Under the pieces are notes generated by a model. That model worked only from the letters and a program-made list of their open reading frames with translations. It was not told where the DNA came from and searched no databases. A stretch of DNA of 64,000 nt from Deinandra increscens subsp. villosa (taxonomy: Eukaryota > Streptophyta > Magnoliopsida > Asterales > Asteraceae): the NCBI GenBank assembly GCA_039602395.1, contig JBCNJP010000008.1, positions 68,969,095-69,033,094 on the forward strand. Direction: 5' to 3'. How positions within the stretch are numbered: position 1 is the stretch's first letter; the number at the start of each line of letters is the position of its first letter. Shown one piece after another: positions 1 to 9,943 of the stretch. The translations under genes and the position numbers were made by a program.

Positions 1-1181
1 TACATGGAACAACCTCCAGGTTTTGAAAATCCTAGCCTTCCTGGACATGTATGCAAATTAAAAAAGGCGTTATACGGTCTCAAGCAGCCCCACGGGCTTG
101 GTTCCATCGCTTGAGCAGTTTTCTTCTCATCAATGGCTTCACTTGCAGCAAAACCGATACCTCCTTGTTCATATTTAAACGTGATTCCTGCATTTTATAT
201 TTACTCGTGTATGTTGATGATTTGATCCTCACGGGAAATTGTGAAGCTGTTATTACGAGATTCATCACCAAACTCAACCTTGAGTTCTCCATTAAAGATC
301 TTGGGGATCTCAGTTACTTTTTAGGGTTGGAAGTCATCTATACGACCGATAGGCTATTCTTAAGTCAAACTAAGTATGCCCGTGACATCCTCGTCAAAGC
401 CAAACTTCTTGAGGCCAAACCAGTTCCTACCCCTCTGGATACTCACATCTCTCTTGTCTCCACAGGAAACTTGTATCATAATCCAACTGAATATCGCTCT
501 CTTGTTGGTGCCCTCCAATACCTAACGATTACTCGACCTGACTTATCATTTGCGGTGAATCAGGTTAGTCAGTTCATGCAAAAACCAACCACCACTCACT
601 TTCAATGTGTCAAACGTATCCTTCGATATGTCAAGGGCACTCTCTCCTATGGTCTCACTTTCTCCAAACCCTCCTCCATCGCTTTACATGGATATTCTGA
701 TGCTGACTGGGCTCGTTGCATTGAAACCCGTCGCTCAACGTACGGATACTCTATCTTTTTGGGAGGTAATCTTGTCTCTTGGAGTGCCAAAAAGCAACCA
801 ACTTTATCTCGATCCAGCTGTGAGTCCGAATATAGGGCTATGGCTAACACTGCTGCTGAAATTATTTGGATCACGCATCTTCTTCAGGAACTTCATGCCT
901 TACCTCCTTCCCGCCCCACTTTACTATGTGACAATCACAGTGCTATATTTCTCTCCCAGAATCCTGTTTTTCATAAGAGAGCCAAGCATATTGATATTGA
1001 CTACCACTTTGTTCGTGAACTTGTCCTATCGGGTAAACTACACACCAAGTTTATTCCTTCCAATCTTCAGGTGGCTGACATCTTCACTAAAAGTCTTCCT
1101 CGCCTGCAATTTGAGCATTTTCGAGATCTTCTTCGAATTGGGCCGCCACCATTTCGATTGAGGGGGGATATTAGCATTTAA
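1..1181 (+). pseudogene. Ty1/copia (Ale-like) polyprotein 3' part: reverse transcriptase and RNase H
   Basis: This is the C-terminal part of a copia Pol polyprotein, which copies element RNA to DNA and removes the RNA strand. The window starts inside the RT palm; the reading frame entering at base 1 (YMEQPPGF) is lost by a one-base deletion near 83-88 and continues in another frame to the stop at 1181. The catalytic YVDD lies near 208-220, followed by the KDLGDLSYFLGLEV and TRPDLSFAVNQVS blocks. RNase H follows with GYSDADWA, SESEYRAMA-like text (CESEYRAMA) and CDNHSAIFLSQNPVFHKRAKHI, ending in the usual FTKSLP and a short tail. Domains after the frameshift are otherwise open, so it decayed recently. 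The upstream gag, protease and integrase lie outside the window. Lineage (Ale/Retrofit) is inferred from the tail and the adjacent short LTR. Confidence 0.93.
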
Positions 1182-1284
1182 CTAGTATTCATTTATTTAT
1201 TATTGTATTTATTTCTCTTTTATTCCTAGAGGTGTATATATTGTATTTTGTAATTGTGGAATACACATCGTTTTATAAGTATAA

Positions 1285-1287
<3 letters not shown>
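1158..1287 (+). repeat. Polypurine tract and 3' LTR remnant of the copia element
   Basis: A purine run TTGAGGGGGG (1158-1167) directly follows the RNase H coding end, as expected for the plus-strand primer. The LTR would begin at about 1169 with TATTAGCATTTAAC, where the usual TG is changed to TA. The segment has typical short copia LTR text (AT-rich, GTATATATTGTATTTTG) and then runs into a TTA microsatellite, so its 3' end is not defined. Confidence 0.6.
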
Positions 1288-1345
<58 letters not shown>

Positions 1346-1389
1346 GATTATTATTATTATTATAATTGTTATTATTATTATTATTATTG

Positions 1390-1442
<53 letters not shown>
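1288..1442. repeat. (TTA)n microsatellite
   Basis: About 155 bases of TTA/ATT units with a few interruptions (ATGATT, AATTG, TTGTTG). It yields spurious poly-Asn, poly-Tyr and poly-Ile frames. It sits where the copia LTR should end. Confidence 0.97.
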
Positions 1443-1444
<2 letters not shown>

Positions 1445-2134
1445 ACAAAGTTATTAAGTATGTCATTATTTTTAATTGTTTTAAACATCTCCTAATTTAT
1501 TATTTACTCGATTAGTGACTAATATTATTTACTTAGTCAAACAAGTAAATCCAGCAAAACTAAAATCATATTGATAGTACTAAAATTACCATCATAAACT
1601 CCGACGTTATGAACCTCTCTCCATTTTGAAGGATAAATATTTTGTGTATAATATTTAAATGAAAAAAAAAGAGATAACTAATTTTCTTATCTTCGTCTTG
1701 CTCCTGATCCGTCATGTGAGATTTTGTTACGTTGTGAGAGAAAAATATTCTATGAAATTCACACGTATTTTACTTCACTAAATCTCTAAAAGTTCAAAAT
1801 TCCTCTCTTGATTTTTTCTTGAGTCAAATTAGAGCTTATGTACTCGGCTCTAAGTCAAACTTAAGTTATTACCAGAATTTTGAAAAAGGGCCTTGATCAT
1901 TAATGTCGCTTTGGGCCTCCAACTTGGTTAAGACGTATTTTATTAATTAATTACGTGGGCTTGTTTTTTGAATGGGTTTGATCTCTTTGTGGGCCTGGGC
2001 TTATTGTAGAATCTTCATGGGCTTCATGGCCCAGTATCGTAGCACATGACTCACGAGGCTATATTGCACAGTCACCGTAGCCTTTTGAAGCTATATATGC
2101 GGATATGCCTAGTTTGTCAACGCCATGTATGAAA
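1443..2134. other. Gene-free spacer with a cluster of GGGCY/GGCCCA motifs
   Basis: No coding trace is visible. Between about 1895 and 2035 several TGGGCY-type motifs cluster (GGGCCTCC, GTGGGCTTG, GTGGGCCTGGGCTT, ATGGGCTTC, GGCCCAG). These resemble plant Site II elements of housekeeping promoters that bind TCP factors. A TATATATG stretch follows near 2090. If this was a host promoter, its transcribed part is now separated by the Helitron at 2135. The promoter reading is inference only. Confidence 0.35.
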
Positions 2135-2319
2135 TCTACCAATATATTAAACAAAACATATTATGTTGAGATGGCTTATATTAAGTGTGTCCACATCATC
2201 ACATGCTGACATGGCATCCTCTAACCAAATCCAAATCCTATGTGTCATTATATTGATTTTCCAGAATTTTATTAAAAAAAAAAACTGGGTTTCGTAACAA
2301 AGTCTCGCGGGTATGGGTC

Positions 2320-2470
2320 AAGGTATTCAGGTTTTTTGACCCGACTATATAAGCAAAAAAACCGTGAGAGAGCTCATTTGTTTCCAGCGTACTAGGGTTT
2401 TCAGGAAACCCTCTCTCGATCTACGCCGCTACCTTCCTCCGTTGAAGGACGAATTCCGGTAAGCCATCTC
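2320..2470 (+). promoter_or_regulatory. Helitron promoter, leader and 5' splice site
   Basis: A TATATAAG box at 2346-2353 is followed by a leader with an AGGGTTTTC block and, at 2458/2459, a good splice donor (CCG|GTAAGC). The same arrangement with similar spacing occurs at 31875-31993 next to a second Helitron 5' end, so promoter, leader and donor are element-borne. The matching acceptor is not certain; CCAG at 3247-3250 is a candidate. Promoter activity is inferred. Confidence 0.55.
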
Positions 2471-3167
2471 CTATTCTGTCGTCAAAAACAGTGTCTTTAT
2501 TCATTGTATCTTTCTGATACGATTTCGTATTTTTTTGTTTGTTTCCGGTGTCGATTCTTTGGCTGCAATTCAAAATCGTCCGCCGTTAATTTGACCGAAT
2601 CGGAGGAAGCAGTCAAGGTATGTATCTTTCTCTCGATTTATTATCCTTCTCTCGATTTATTATCCGTTAAATTAACCGAATCGTATAAGCAATTAAGGTA
2701 TGTAGAAGCAGTTAGGTATGTCGATTTGTTCATACATTTGTTATTGGATTGGTGCTTTGATACATAAAGTGTTGTTTTCATTTGTTCACAGATTTGTGCG
2801 GTTCATAGATTTGTGTTTTTATTGATTTTTGTTTGAATGGTGTAGATTGTTTATTTGAGATTGTAATTGATCAGGTTTGTTTATGGATTTGAAGTTCAAA
2901 ATGTATATCACTTATCTGCAGTTCTATTGATTTGTTCCCCCCAAACTTTCACACCACTCTTCAACTTGATTTTTGATATCGTAAACATAATTTTTGATAT
3001 CGTAAAATATTTGAATCTATTCTTTATTTGAATTACATTTATATACGTATGTATTACCGTAGGTTAGGCATGTAAGATAAGTGAGATAGGTAGATGGTTA
3101 GTATGTGTTGAATCTGTTGGTTATTTGAATGGTTAGCATATGTAGAATCTGTTGGTTATTTGTATGA

Positions 3168-3207
3168 GAATTATATACGTATGACAATTCTCATACGTAT
3201 ATAATTC
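3168..3207. repeat. Perfect 17-bp hairpin in the Helitron
   Basis: GAATTATATACGTATGA (3168-3184) is repeated as its exact reverse complement at 3191-3207 with a 6-base loop. It lies in a presumed intron beside partly repeated ATCTGTTGGTTATTTG text. It may be a small insertion or footprint. Confidence 0.8.
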
Positions 3208-3250
3208 AAATCTATACGTATGTGTTGAATCTGTTTATGTAATCGGCCAG

Positions 3251-3882
3251 ATGGAACTAATATCCTTGACATTAGTTCAGATCAAGAAGATGAAAATGTT
3301 GATGATGGAGATGAAAGTGATCAAGTTGTAGCTGATCCTGTTGTTGCAGAGGACCCTGAAGTGATAGTTCAAGATGAAGTCAATGAAGCTGTAGACCTTC
3401 AACTTGAAGATGAGCAAGGTGTGGCTGTTCCGGATCAGGAGATGCTAGATGTTCCTCATGATGTTGTAGATCAGGCAATTGAAGGCAATGATGATGATGA
3501 ACTTATTGAGATAGATGGATTTGAGGCTCAGAACCCAGTTCATCATCATAATCCTGTTCAGCCTCAATCTGATGTGATCTTTGATGCGGTTGTTGTTGTT
3601 GTCCGGGACCGATATGTCATTTATCGAGACTCTCCAGTTGAGATCATGGAGTTGAGGTCTGAGTGGAATAGCGGATATATAAGGTATAATCAATAAAACC
3701 ATTAAACTTCATACATTAATAATACATTTATTAAGTTTTTATATTAATACATAAAGCTTTTATATATTTTTAGGTACAATATATATGAATGGAACCCTTT
3801 TGCTCAGCGTCATGGTATTCAGCAAGGACAGAATCTACGTTTGAGGTACGATTTTAAGCGTAGATCTCTTTTGCTTGATTGA
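3251..3882 (+). pseudogene. Acidic protein with possible B3-like tail (Helitron-borne, partial)
   Basis: Two exons can be joined: 3251-3683 and 3774-3882. The acceptors are GGCCAG and TTTTAG and the donor after exon one is AAG|GTATAA. The frame continues across the junction and stops at TGA (3880-3882). The first part is very acidic (for example SSDQEDENVDDGDESD) with a His-rich stretch (PVHHHNPVQPQ). The second part, YEWNPFAQRHGIQQGQNLRL, is of the form W-x-PF-x(3)-HGI-x(2)-G-x(2)-L-x-L seen at the end of some plant B3 DNA-binding domains; that link is weak. The start codon and upstream exon are not identified. Internally there is no stop in this frame, but the gene is incomplete as seen. 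Confidence 0.45.
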
Positions 3883-4068
3883 TTGAGGTCTTTGAAAGTG
3901 TGAAGACAAAACTTGGTTGTTTTGAAGTTGCTGATGATGAATGTTCTTTTTTTTCCCAACAACTTTTTTTTGCATCGAAGTATGTTTCACGCTGGACAAT
4001 GGTTTATGCTGCTTTTTTTTGGTATGTGGTTTTTAAGCAGCTTATTTTGTGGCAATTTAGACTATCCT

Positions 4069-4070
<2 letters not shown>

Positions 4071-4124
<54 letters not shown>
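4071..4124. repeat. (AT)n microsatellite
   Basis: About 27 AT units inside the Helitron. No other signal. Confidence 0.95.
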
Positions 4125-4126
<2 letters not shown>

Positions 4127-5491
4127 TTATATATATATGGTTTCTTTATGGAAATTTTGTCTTAGTATTCTTTTAATGACATTTAGCATTTTTTAATGGT
4201 TGGTTTGATGCAATTGTTTGGTAATGGGTTAGATTGACCACCTATGTGTATACGCATCCACATAGGAAATTTTCTTAACTTTATAAGATCTGTATGTATA
4301 AAATGGTACGCGTATTTTTGCAAGTATGCTATATGCTATGTTTAACTCCGATCGAATGAATACTATTTGTGTTCTTATCATCACATTTGAATATTCATAA
4401 AAAACACTAAGGTATAAATCATTAGATTTCAATCTTCCAACATTATTTTAGATGGGTAACTTTCCAAAATAAGTTATTGGTTTATCTAACACATTAAATT
4501 TGAATACATTGACACTTATTCTAATTGGTCAAATTTCCTGGTCAAAAAACAGCTTGAGAGGTACCATAAATATACAAATTTACACTTTATTTTTATAAGA
4601 CAATTAATTAATTTACGATTTTTAATAGTCAATTAATTTTTTCCGTTAATGATCCTTACTATTTTTACATCTAAATAATTTCTAAGATGATTTTTAAAAA
4701 TATTACCTCCTATGATACGTTCAAATTTTAAATTATGATTTTTCAGATGATAATTTCTCTCCTTCTATATAAAATAACTTTTTGACCCGATTTTATCTAA
4801 TCTTTAGAAATAAGTTATCGAGTAATAACATTCAAATTTATAATTTAAATTTTTAAAAATACGATTTTATATATCATTGTAACGGATTTGTTTATTTTTT
4901 ATTTTTGGAAATTAGAAAACTATTTACGGAAAGTCATATTTTCTGTAATTTGTTTTAAATTTTTTGTTTTAAATTACCCGAATTTTTATCTATTCATATA
5001 TTTAAAGAAAGTCAATTTTCCGTGATTTGTTTTAAATTATTTGTTTTAAATTACCGAAAATTTTATATATACAATTATTTAAGGTAAGTCAATTTTCGGT
5101 AAAATTTTTATATATACAATTATTTAAGGTAAATTATCCGTGATTTTTATAAATTAAATTATCCGAAAACTAGGGTAAATTATTTGTTTTCAATTATCCG
5201 ATTTGTTATGTTTTCAAATTTGTTTTAAATTATCGGTAAATAAATTATTATTTTATGTTATTTGTTTCAATTATAAATCATGATTTTTTTTCCAAATATA
5301 AGTTGTATCCCTCTATATATATTATCGATTTTTTACATTGGAAGACACAATTCACCATTCCAAGCTCAAAGTGATTAATCAAATAACATTGTAAGTTCCT
5401 TTCTCCCATTAGTTATTTTTTACATTGTTCATTCTTTGATCATTGATTGTATATGAAGTTTTTAACATTGTTTTTTAATTTTTCAGTTTCA
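4125..5491. repeat. AT-rich Helitron interior with short diverged repeats
   Basis: No coding trace is visible. From about 4900 to 5220 short units recur: AAATTACCG/AAATTATCCG, GTCAATTTTC and TATATACAATTATTTAAGGT (the last at about 5064 and 5111, roughly 47 bases apart). These look like a decayed minisatellite. Confidence 0.55.
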
Positions 5492-7867
5492 ATGGCAACT
5501 CAGAGTTATCACCTCATAAAAGATTTGAACGTCAGGCATGAGAATTTTGTTCTCAAACTGCGAGTTCTGAGGGTTTGGAGAAGATACGATAATAGAGATA
5601 AAACAAAATAGTACTCGATTGAGATGGTTATGTCGGATGAAGAGGTAACAGATTATTTTTTCTAAATCTTAATCATCATAATCCAAATATATTTTATAAA
5701 TGTATTATTTTGACTCGTGAATAATTGATCTTTCAGGGTGAAAGAGTGCAGTCTAATTGTTTATCGAAATGGTATAGCCGTTTTGAAAGGTACTTCAATG
5801 AGGGCGATGTTCTGGTCATCAGGAAACCAACATTGGGCGAGAATAAGGGACAAGTAAAAGCGATTCGTAATCCCATCAAGGTATGTATGAACAACAACAC
5901 TGAGATTCAGCGTTATAAATTTACATATTTAAAATGATATCTATAAATTACAACATTTAAAATCTATGCATTGTTGAAAATAACATATTCAATATAACAT
6001 CTACTTCCATAAGAATAAATATTAACAATTAAAAACATAATATAAAATATTAAATATTATGTTAATCTGTTATCTTTTTTTAAAGGGGTCGTCAAATCTG
6101 GCTGACAATATTTGGTGAATATGCGGAAAAGTTCATTGCCTACTATAAAGCTCATAAGGATCAGTCACTACAAGTTGTGATTCTATTGCAATTTGCTCAG
6201 TTTGATATTTACATAAGTAAGTTTTATAAGTTCCATAAACATTTTATTTTTTGGTTCATTTACTATTTAATATTTTAATAAATTAACTTTTTATTTACTT
6301 TTTGATTATGTTCGCAGACAACTATTCTGTAAATAATTATTTCCAGGTATCCAAGCTATTCATAAATGATGATATCGATGCTATTGTGCAGTTTAAGAAC
6401 AGGTATTGTATATAATTATTATTAAAATTTAATTTATTTTGTTAATTATTTATAAATGTCAATTTTTGCGTTTTCTGTTTACAGTTATAATGAGAAGCGT
6501 AAAGATACCCCTTCATCAAGTGTTAGCAGATTGTCATAGACTATTTCACTACCGTCTGGAGGATGATTTTTTGGTAGATACGGAGTTTAATCATATTGCG
6601 GAGGTCAATGTGATTAATGAGGTACCTTATACTCAAATTTTTATATAAGATACAATGATTTTATAACTATATATCCTATCTATATATTTACTTTTATTTT
6701 CCTAATTTTAGGCAAAAAAAAGTTATTATTCTGGGCACTATCAAGTGTTTGTTAGAAGGTTCCGACTGGTTCTATCACCATTGTAAACTGTGCAACCGAA
6801 TTGTTGAGCGGTTCCTGAAAGATGATGCAACGACCACGAGTGGAGACATGTGGTACTACAAACACAAGACATCAGGCAAATGTGAAGATGAAAAGATCGT
6901 TCCTAGCACAAGGTTTTTTATTTTTGCAAAAAAAAAATTAATTATGTATTCATTATTATATTGCATACTTAGATTGTTTATATTATTTTCAGGTTGAAGC
7001 TGTTGATCAAGGTCCGGGACGCGACCTGATCAGTGATATTGACCCTTTTCGAGAAAGAGCTCAGGAAGATTTTAAAGGTTAAAGCCGCTGAATTGTTGAG
7101 CAAAGATTTTGAGGTAACACATATCAATTCAATTTAAGTGATTTTAGTTGTTCGATTTATTATTACTGTGGTGGTACTATTTTTTGTATGGTTTTTAAGG
7201 TCGAGAAATATCCCGTAGAGCTAGAAGCTATTTTCGAGAGAAGATTGGCTATCAAGGTCGATATTAGTGATTTCAACATCGATCATGATTATAGATTTTT
7301 TTACAATTGAATCACTCACTGATAGTAAATCAGTTATATATGTCCTAGATGAGAGGCACAACAAAGATGAGGTGATTTTTTTAGTGTATTCTATTTTCCA
7401 TCATTATATCATCACTCATATTAAATAAACTCACGTTATAATGTGTATTTTCTACTTAGCATGTTCTCTCTCAATCTCTCGACTTTTCCTCGCAACGACC
7501 TGCAGATAATGAAAGTTGTGTGAATAAGGTATGTAACTATATCATTAAACATTAAGTCATAAATTTCTTATTATCATTTCCAAAAACTATTTATATTATA
7601 TTTATATTATATTTATTTTTTTTAATAGAACTTTTATAATGTTAATTACAGGAGGTGATAGATATCAGTGACATGAAGAGTCAGAACCAAAAAGATCTGA
7701 AAGGCAAAGGAAACTTTCAACATGATGACTTGAAGCGGAAGCTTAATGATATCTATGACGTTGAAGATGGAGCAGGTTCATCTCCAGTAAAGGTTGCTCC
7801 TGATGCTGGTACTGGAAGTCAATCTTCTTTTGATCAGGAGTTGTTGGTGCCTAAAGTTGAGAAGTAG
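5492..7867 (+). pseudogene. Replication protein A 70 kDa-like single-strand DNA-binding protein, Helitron type
   Basis: RPA70 proteins bind single-stranded DNA; plant and animal Helitrons often carry one, presumably to help rolling-circle replication. Ten exons can be laid out with GT/AG borders: 5492-5644, 5737-5880, 6086-6216, 6318-6402, 6485-6621, 6712-6912, 6993-7113, 7200-7371, 7460-7528 and 7652-7867. The N-terminal OB fold begins MATQSYHLIKDLNVRHENF and continues EGDVLVIRKPTLGENKGQV. A second OB fold has IWLTIFGEYAEKFIAYYK. The C-terminal zinc-ribbon region has HHCKLCNRIVERF and KTSGKCEDEK, then VRDAT and TLFEKELRKILKVKAAELL. The tail is charged (DLKRKLNDIYDVEDG). Exon one has an in-frame TAG (after DKTK), exon five shifts frame, exon seven has a TGA and exon eight shifts frame at a T run, so no full protein can be made. 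Confidence 0.85.
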
Positions 7868-8394
7868 CTTGGATCGAAGGATGTTTGGTGGTTGATGACA
7901 TTGGTTTGATTATTTTTAAACTTTCGTGAAGAATTGCATTTTATTTGTCTTTCCTTTTTGGCTTTGGTTGATGACGTTGCTTTCGTTGTTTGCTTTTTTT
8001 TTTATCGACAATGGTTATTTTGTTAACTTATATGAATGGTGTGGTTATATTTATTTTGTTTATTATTTAATTATTGGTATTATTTTTGTTTTAAAAATTA
8101 GTTGTATTGATTCATATGTATTTAAAATCTCAAATATTTATTTTAAAACATAAATATTTTTTTGAAGACATATAAGTTTTTTATATTGGTATTATATATT
8201 TTTTTAAGACTATAATTACTTATATGTAATTATAGTTTTTTATATTTGTATAATATATCCCGATTTTATTTCAACTTTTAAAACCTTTAAAAAAAATTAA
8301 AAAAGACATTTAATAAAATTGGCACTGTTTTTGTAAAAAAAAAGATAATTTTCAATATTCAACAAAATTTAAACGTTTTCAAATTTCACTCCGC

Positions 8395-8763
8395 CAGATC
8401 GTATCTCTAGGGAAACATGTTATTGAAGCGGTGGTTATCTCAGGAAGCAATATCGGATTCAGGACTTTCATTCCTAGACTTTCATTGGTTCCAACAGATA
8501 AAAGAGTTGTTTTTCGGTTTAAGAGAAGACAGTTTCCCATCTCGGTTTGTTTTGCTATGAATATACACAAAAGCCAGGGCCAGTCTCTTTCGAGAGTTGG
8601 ATTGTACTTGAAAGATCCCGTATTCTCTCATGGTCAATTGTACGTTGCGTTATCAAGGATGAAGAGCAAGAAGGGCCTGAAGATCTTGATTTTGGATGAA
8701 GACGGTCGTCCAACCAATGTAACAAGAAATATAGTGTATAAATCTATCTTCTCGAATTTGTAA
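8395..8763 (+). pseudogene. PIF1-type Helitron helicase, C-terminal fragment
   Basis: This is the end of the superfamily 1 helicase domain of Helitron Rep-Hel proteins, which unwinds DNA during transposition. The visible blocks are GKHVIEAVVISGSNIG, FIPRLSLVPTDKRVVF, FAMNIHKSQGQSLSRVGLYL and FSHGQLYVALSRMKSKKGL, matching the last helicase motifs V and VI (KSQGQ and the ALSR arginine finger). It reads without interruption from about 8395 to the stop TAA at 8761-8763. The Walker A and B motifs and the whole Rep domain are absent upstream, where only AT-rich sequence lies, so it is a truncated gene even though its frame is clean. It lies about 140 bases before the Helitron 3' terminus, the usual position. 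Confidence 0.9.
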
Positions 8764-8834
8764 TTGTTATTGACTTTTTCTACTATTATAGAATTTTCTT
8801 TTACCGTTAACTTTTTCTTTGGATAGGATATATA

Positions 8835-8871
<37 letters not shown>

Positions 8872-8878
8872 TTCTAGC

Positions 8879-8908
8879 CCCGGGTATTTACCCGGGTAAG
8901 TGGCTAGT
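8879..8908 (+). other. Helitron 3' terminal hairpin and CTAGT end
   Basis: The 8-bp stem (8879-8886 with 8889-8896) sits 12 bases before the terminal CTAGT. It is the rolling-circle termination signal. A (TA)n tract (8830-8868) lies just before. The same hairpin with one stem mismatch occurs in reverse at 46167-46196. Confidence 0.9.
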
Positions 8909-9052
8909 TAATATGTATTTTAAAGGCATATATATCTTATACTACACTAATGTCTCCGAGGCTAATTTAATTATTTAAATGAAGCTACAGTTTTAGTACT
9001 CCGTCTTTAACGAACCCTTAATGTAAGAAAATATATAATATCTTATATATTA

Positions 9053-9387
9053 TGTTAATTGTGGAGCTACAATCAATATAAAGTTGATGATTAAGCTACT
9101 AGTGCGAATTATAATGTTTTAGAAAGTTCAGGGGTTCATTGTGTGTAAGCTTCAAATGCGAGGGACTAAAGGTGACAATTCGGAAGCAAGTTTAGTTCAT
9201 CGTTGCTAACGAGTTTAAATAGTTGTTAGAGGTTGTTAAGATCAGTTAGTTCATTCTTCTTCATTTTCAGTTCTTAATTGATCTTCTCTGATCAAAGTTG
9301 TATTCGTTTGTTTCCATTTTTTGTATTCGCATTCAGATCAATAAATCGGTAGCTTAATTGTTTGTTCTTCGATTCAATTTCATAACA
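9053..9387 (+). repeat. Copia 5' LTR (element A), copy 1
   Basis: The right end ...CATAACA (9387) is set by the PBS two bases later. The left end is proposed at TGTTAATTGTGGAG (9053) because plant copia LTRs usually start TGTT; this is uncertain and the LTR may extend to about 8930. AATAAA-like text (ATCAATAAATCGG) near 9338 could be a polyadenylation signal. Confidence 0.55.
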
Positions 9388-9389
9388 AG

Positions 9390-9403
9390 TGGTATCAGAG
9401 CCA
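9390..9403 (+). other. Primer binding site, initiator tRNA-Met
   Basis: TGGTATCAGAGCCA matches the standard complement of the 3' end of plant initiator Met tRNA used by copia elements. The second copy is at 15950. Confidence 0.9.
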
Positions 9404-9477
9404 CGTTTGGCTCGATTCGAAGGAGCTACTGGGTGAATTGAGGTTCTAATCACAGATTTGTGAAATTAAGAGTCAAG

Positions 9478-9943
9478 ATGGTGTCGATGAAGTTTGAGTT
9501 GGAAAAATTTGATGGTATGAACGAATTTAATCTATGGAGAGTTAAGATGAGGGCGTTGTTGGTTCATGAGGGCGTTGTTGGTTCGTCAGGGCATAGCTGA
9601 TGCTCTTTTGGGGAAAACCAACAAACCAGATGAAATTTAAGAAAAGGACTAGAAGAGCACACTAGCCAAGGCACACAGTGCAATAGTTCTGAATCTAGGA
9701 GACCGGGTGTTGAGAGAAGTGACAAGAGAGACTATTGCAGCAGGTATTTGGTTAAAACTTGAATCTCTTTATATGACTAAGTCATTAGCTAATCGTCTAT
9801 GCTTGAAGAAACAATTGTATACTTTTGCAATGTCATTAGGTAAATTGATTACAGATCAAACAGATGAGTTTACCAAGTTGATAATTAATTTAGAAAAAAG
9901 AGAAATGAATTCTATAATTCAAAACAGTCTAATAATACTGTGA
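9478..9943 (+). pseudogene. Copia gag (element A), copy 1
   Basis: Gag forms the retrotransposon particle. The ATG at 9478 begins MVSMKFELEKFDGMNEFNLW, the usual copia opening (x-F-x(2)-L-x-K-F-x-G-x-N-F-x(2)-W). A 19-base direct duplication (about 9545-9580, not in copy 2) shifts the frame, and the later part resumes in another frame from about 9707 (VTRETIAAGIWLKLESLYMT, FTKLIINLEKREMN). It ends early at 9943 without a zinc knuckle. Confidence 0.85.

Larger units (their letters stand above)
2135..8908 (+). mobile_element. Helitron with RPA and partial PIF1 genes (non-autonomous as seen)
   Basis: The 5' end starts with TC after an A (TCTACCAATATATTAAAC, 2135). The 3' end has a perfect 8-bp stem CCCGGGTA/TACCCGGG (8879-8896) with a TT loop, then 12 bases ending in CTAGT (8904-8908), followed by T. 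These are the hallmarks of rolling-circle Helitrons, which insert between A and T without target duplication. Inside are a promoter and leader, an acidic-protein gene, an RPA70-like gene and the C-terminal end of a PIF1-type helicase. No Rep/HUH endonuclease and no helicase N-terminal motifs are visible, so it could move only in trans. It is about 6.8 kb, short for an autonomous plant Helitron. Confidence 0.85.

Noticed and set aside
607..1161. 184-codon plus frame overlapping the copia RNase H
   Set aside because: It is a shadow of the RT/RNase H frame, without any motif of its own.
1209..1495. Poly-Asn, poly-Tyr and poly-Ile frames
   Set aside because: They are translations of the TTA microsatellite in different frames and strands.
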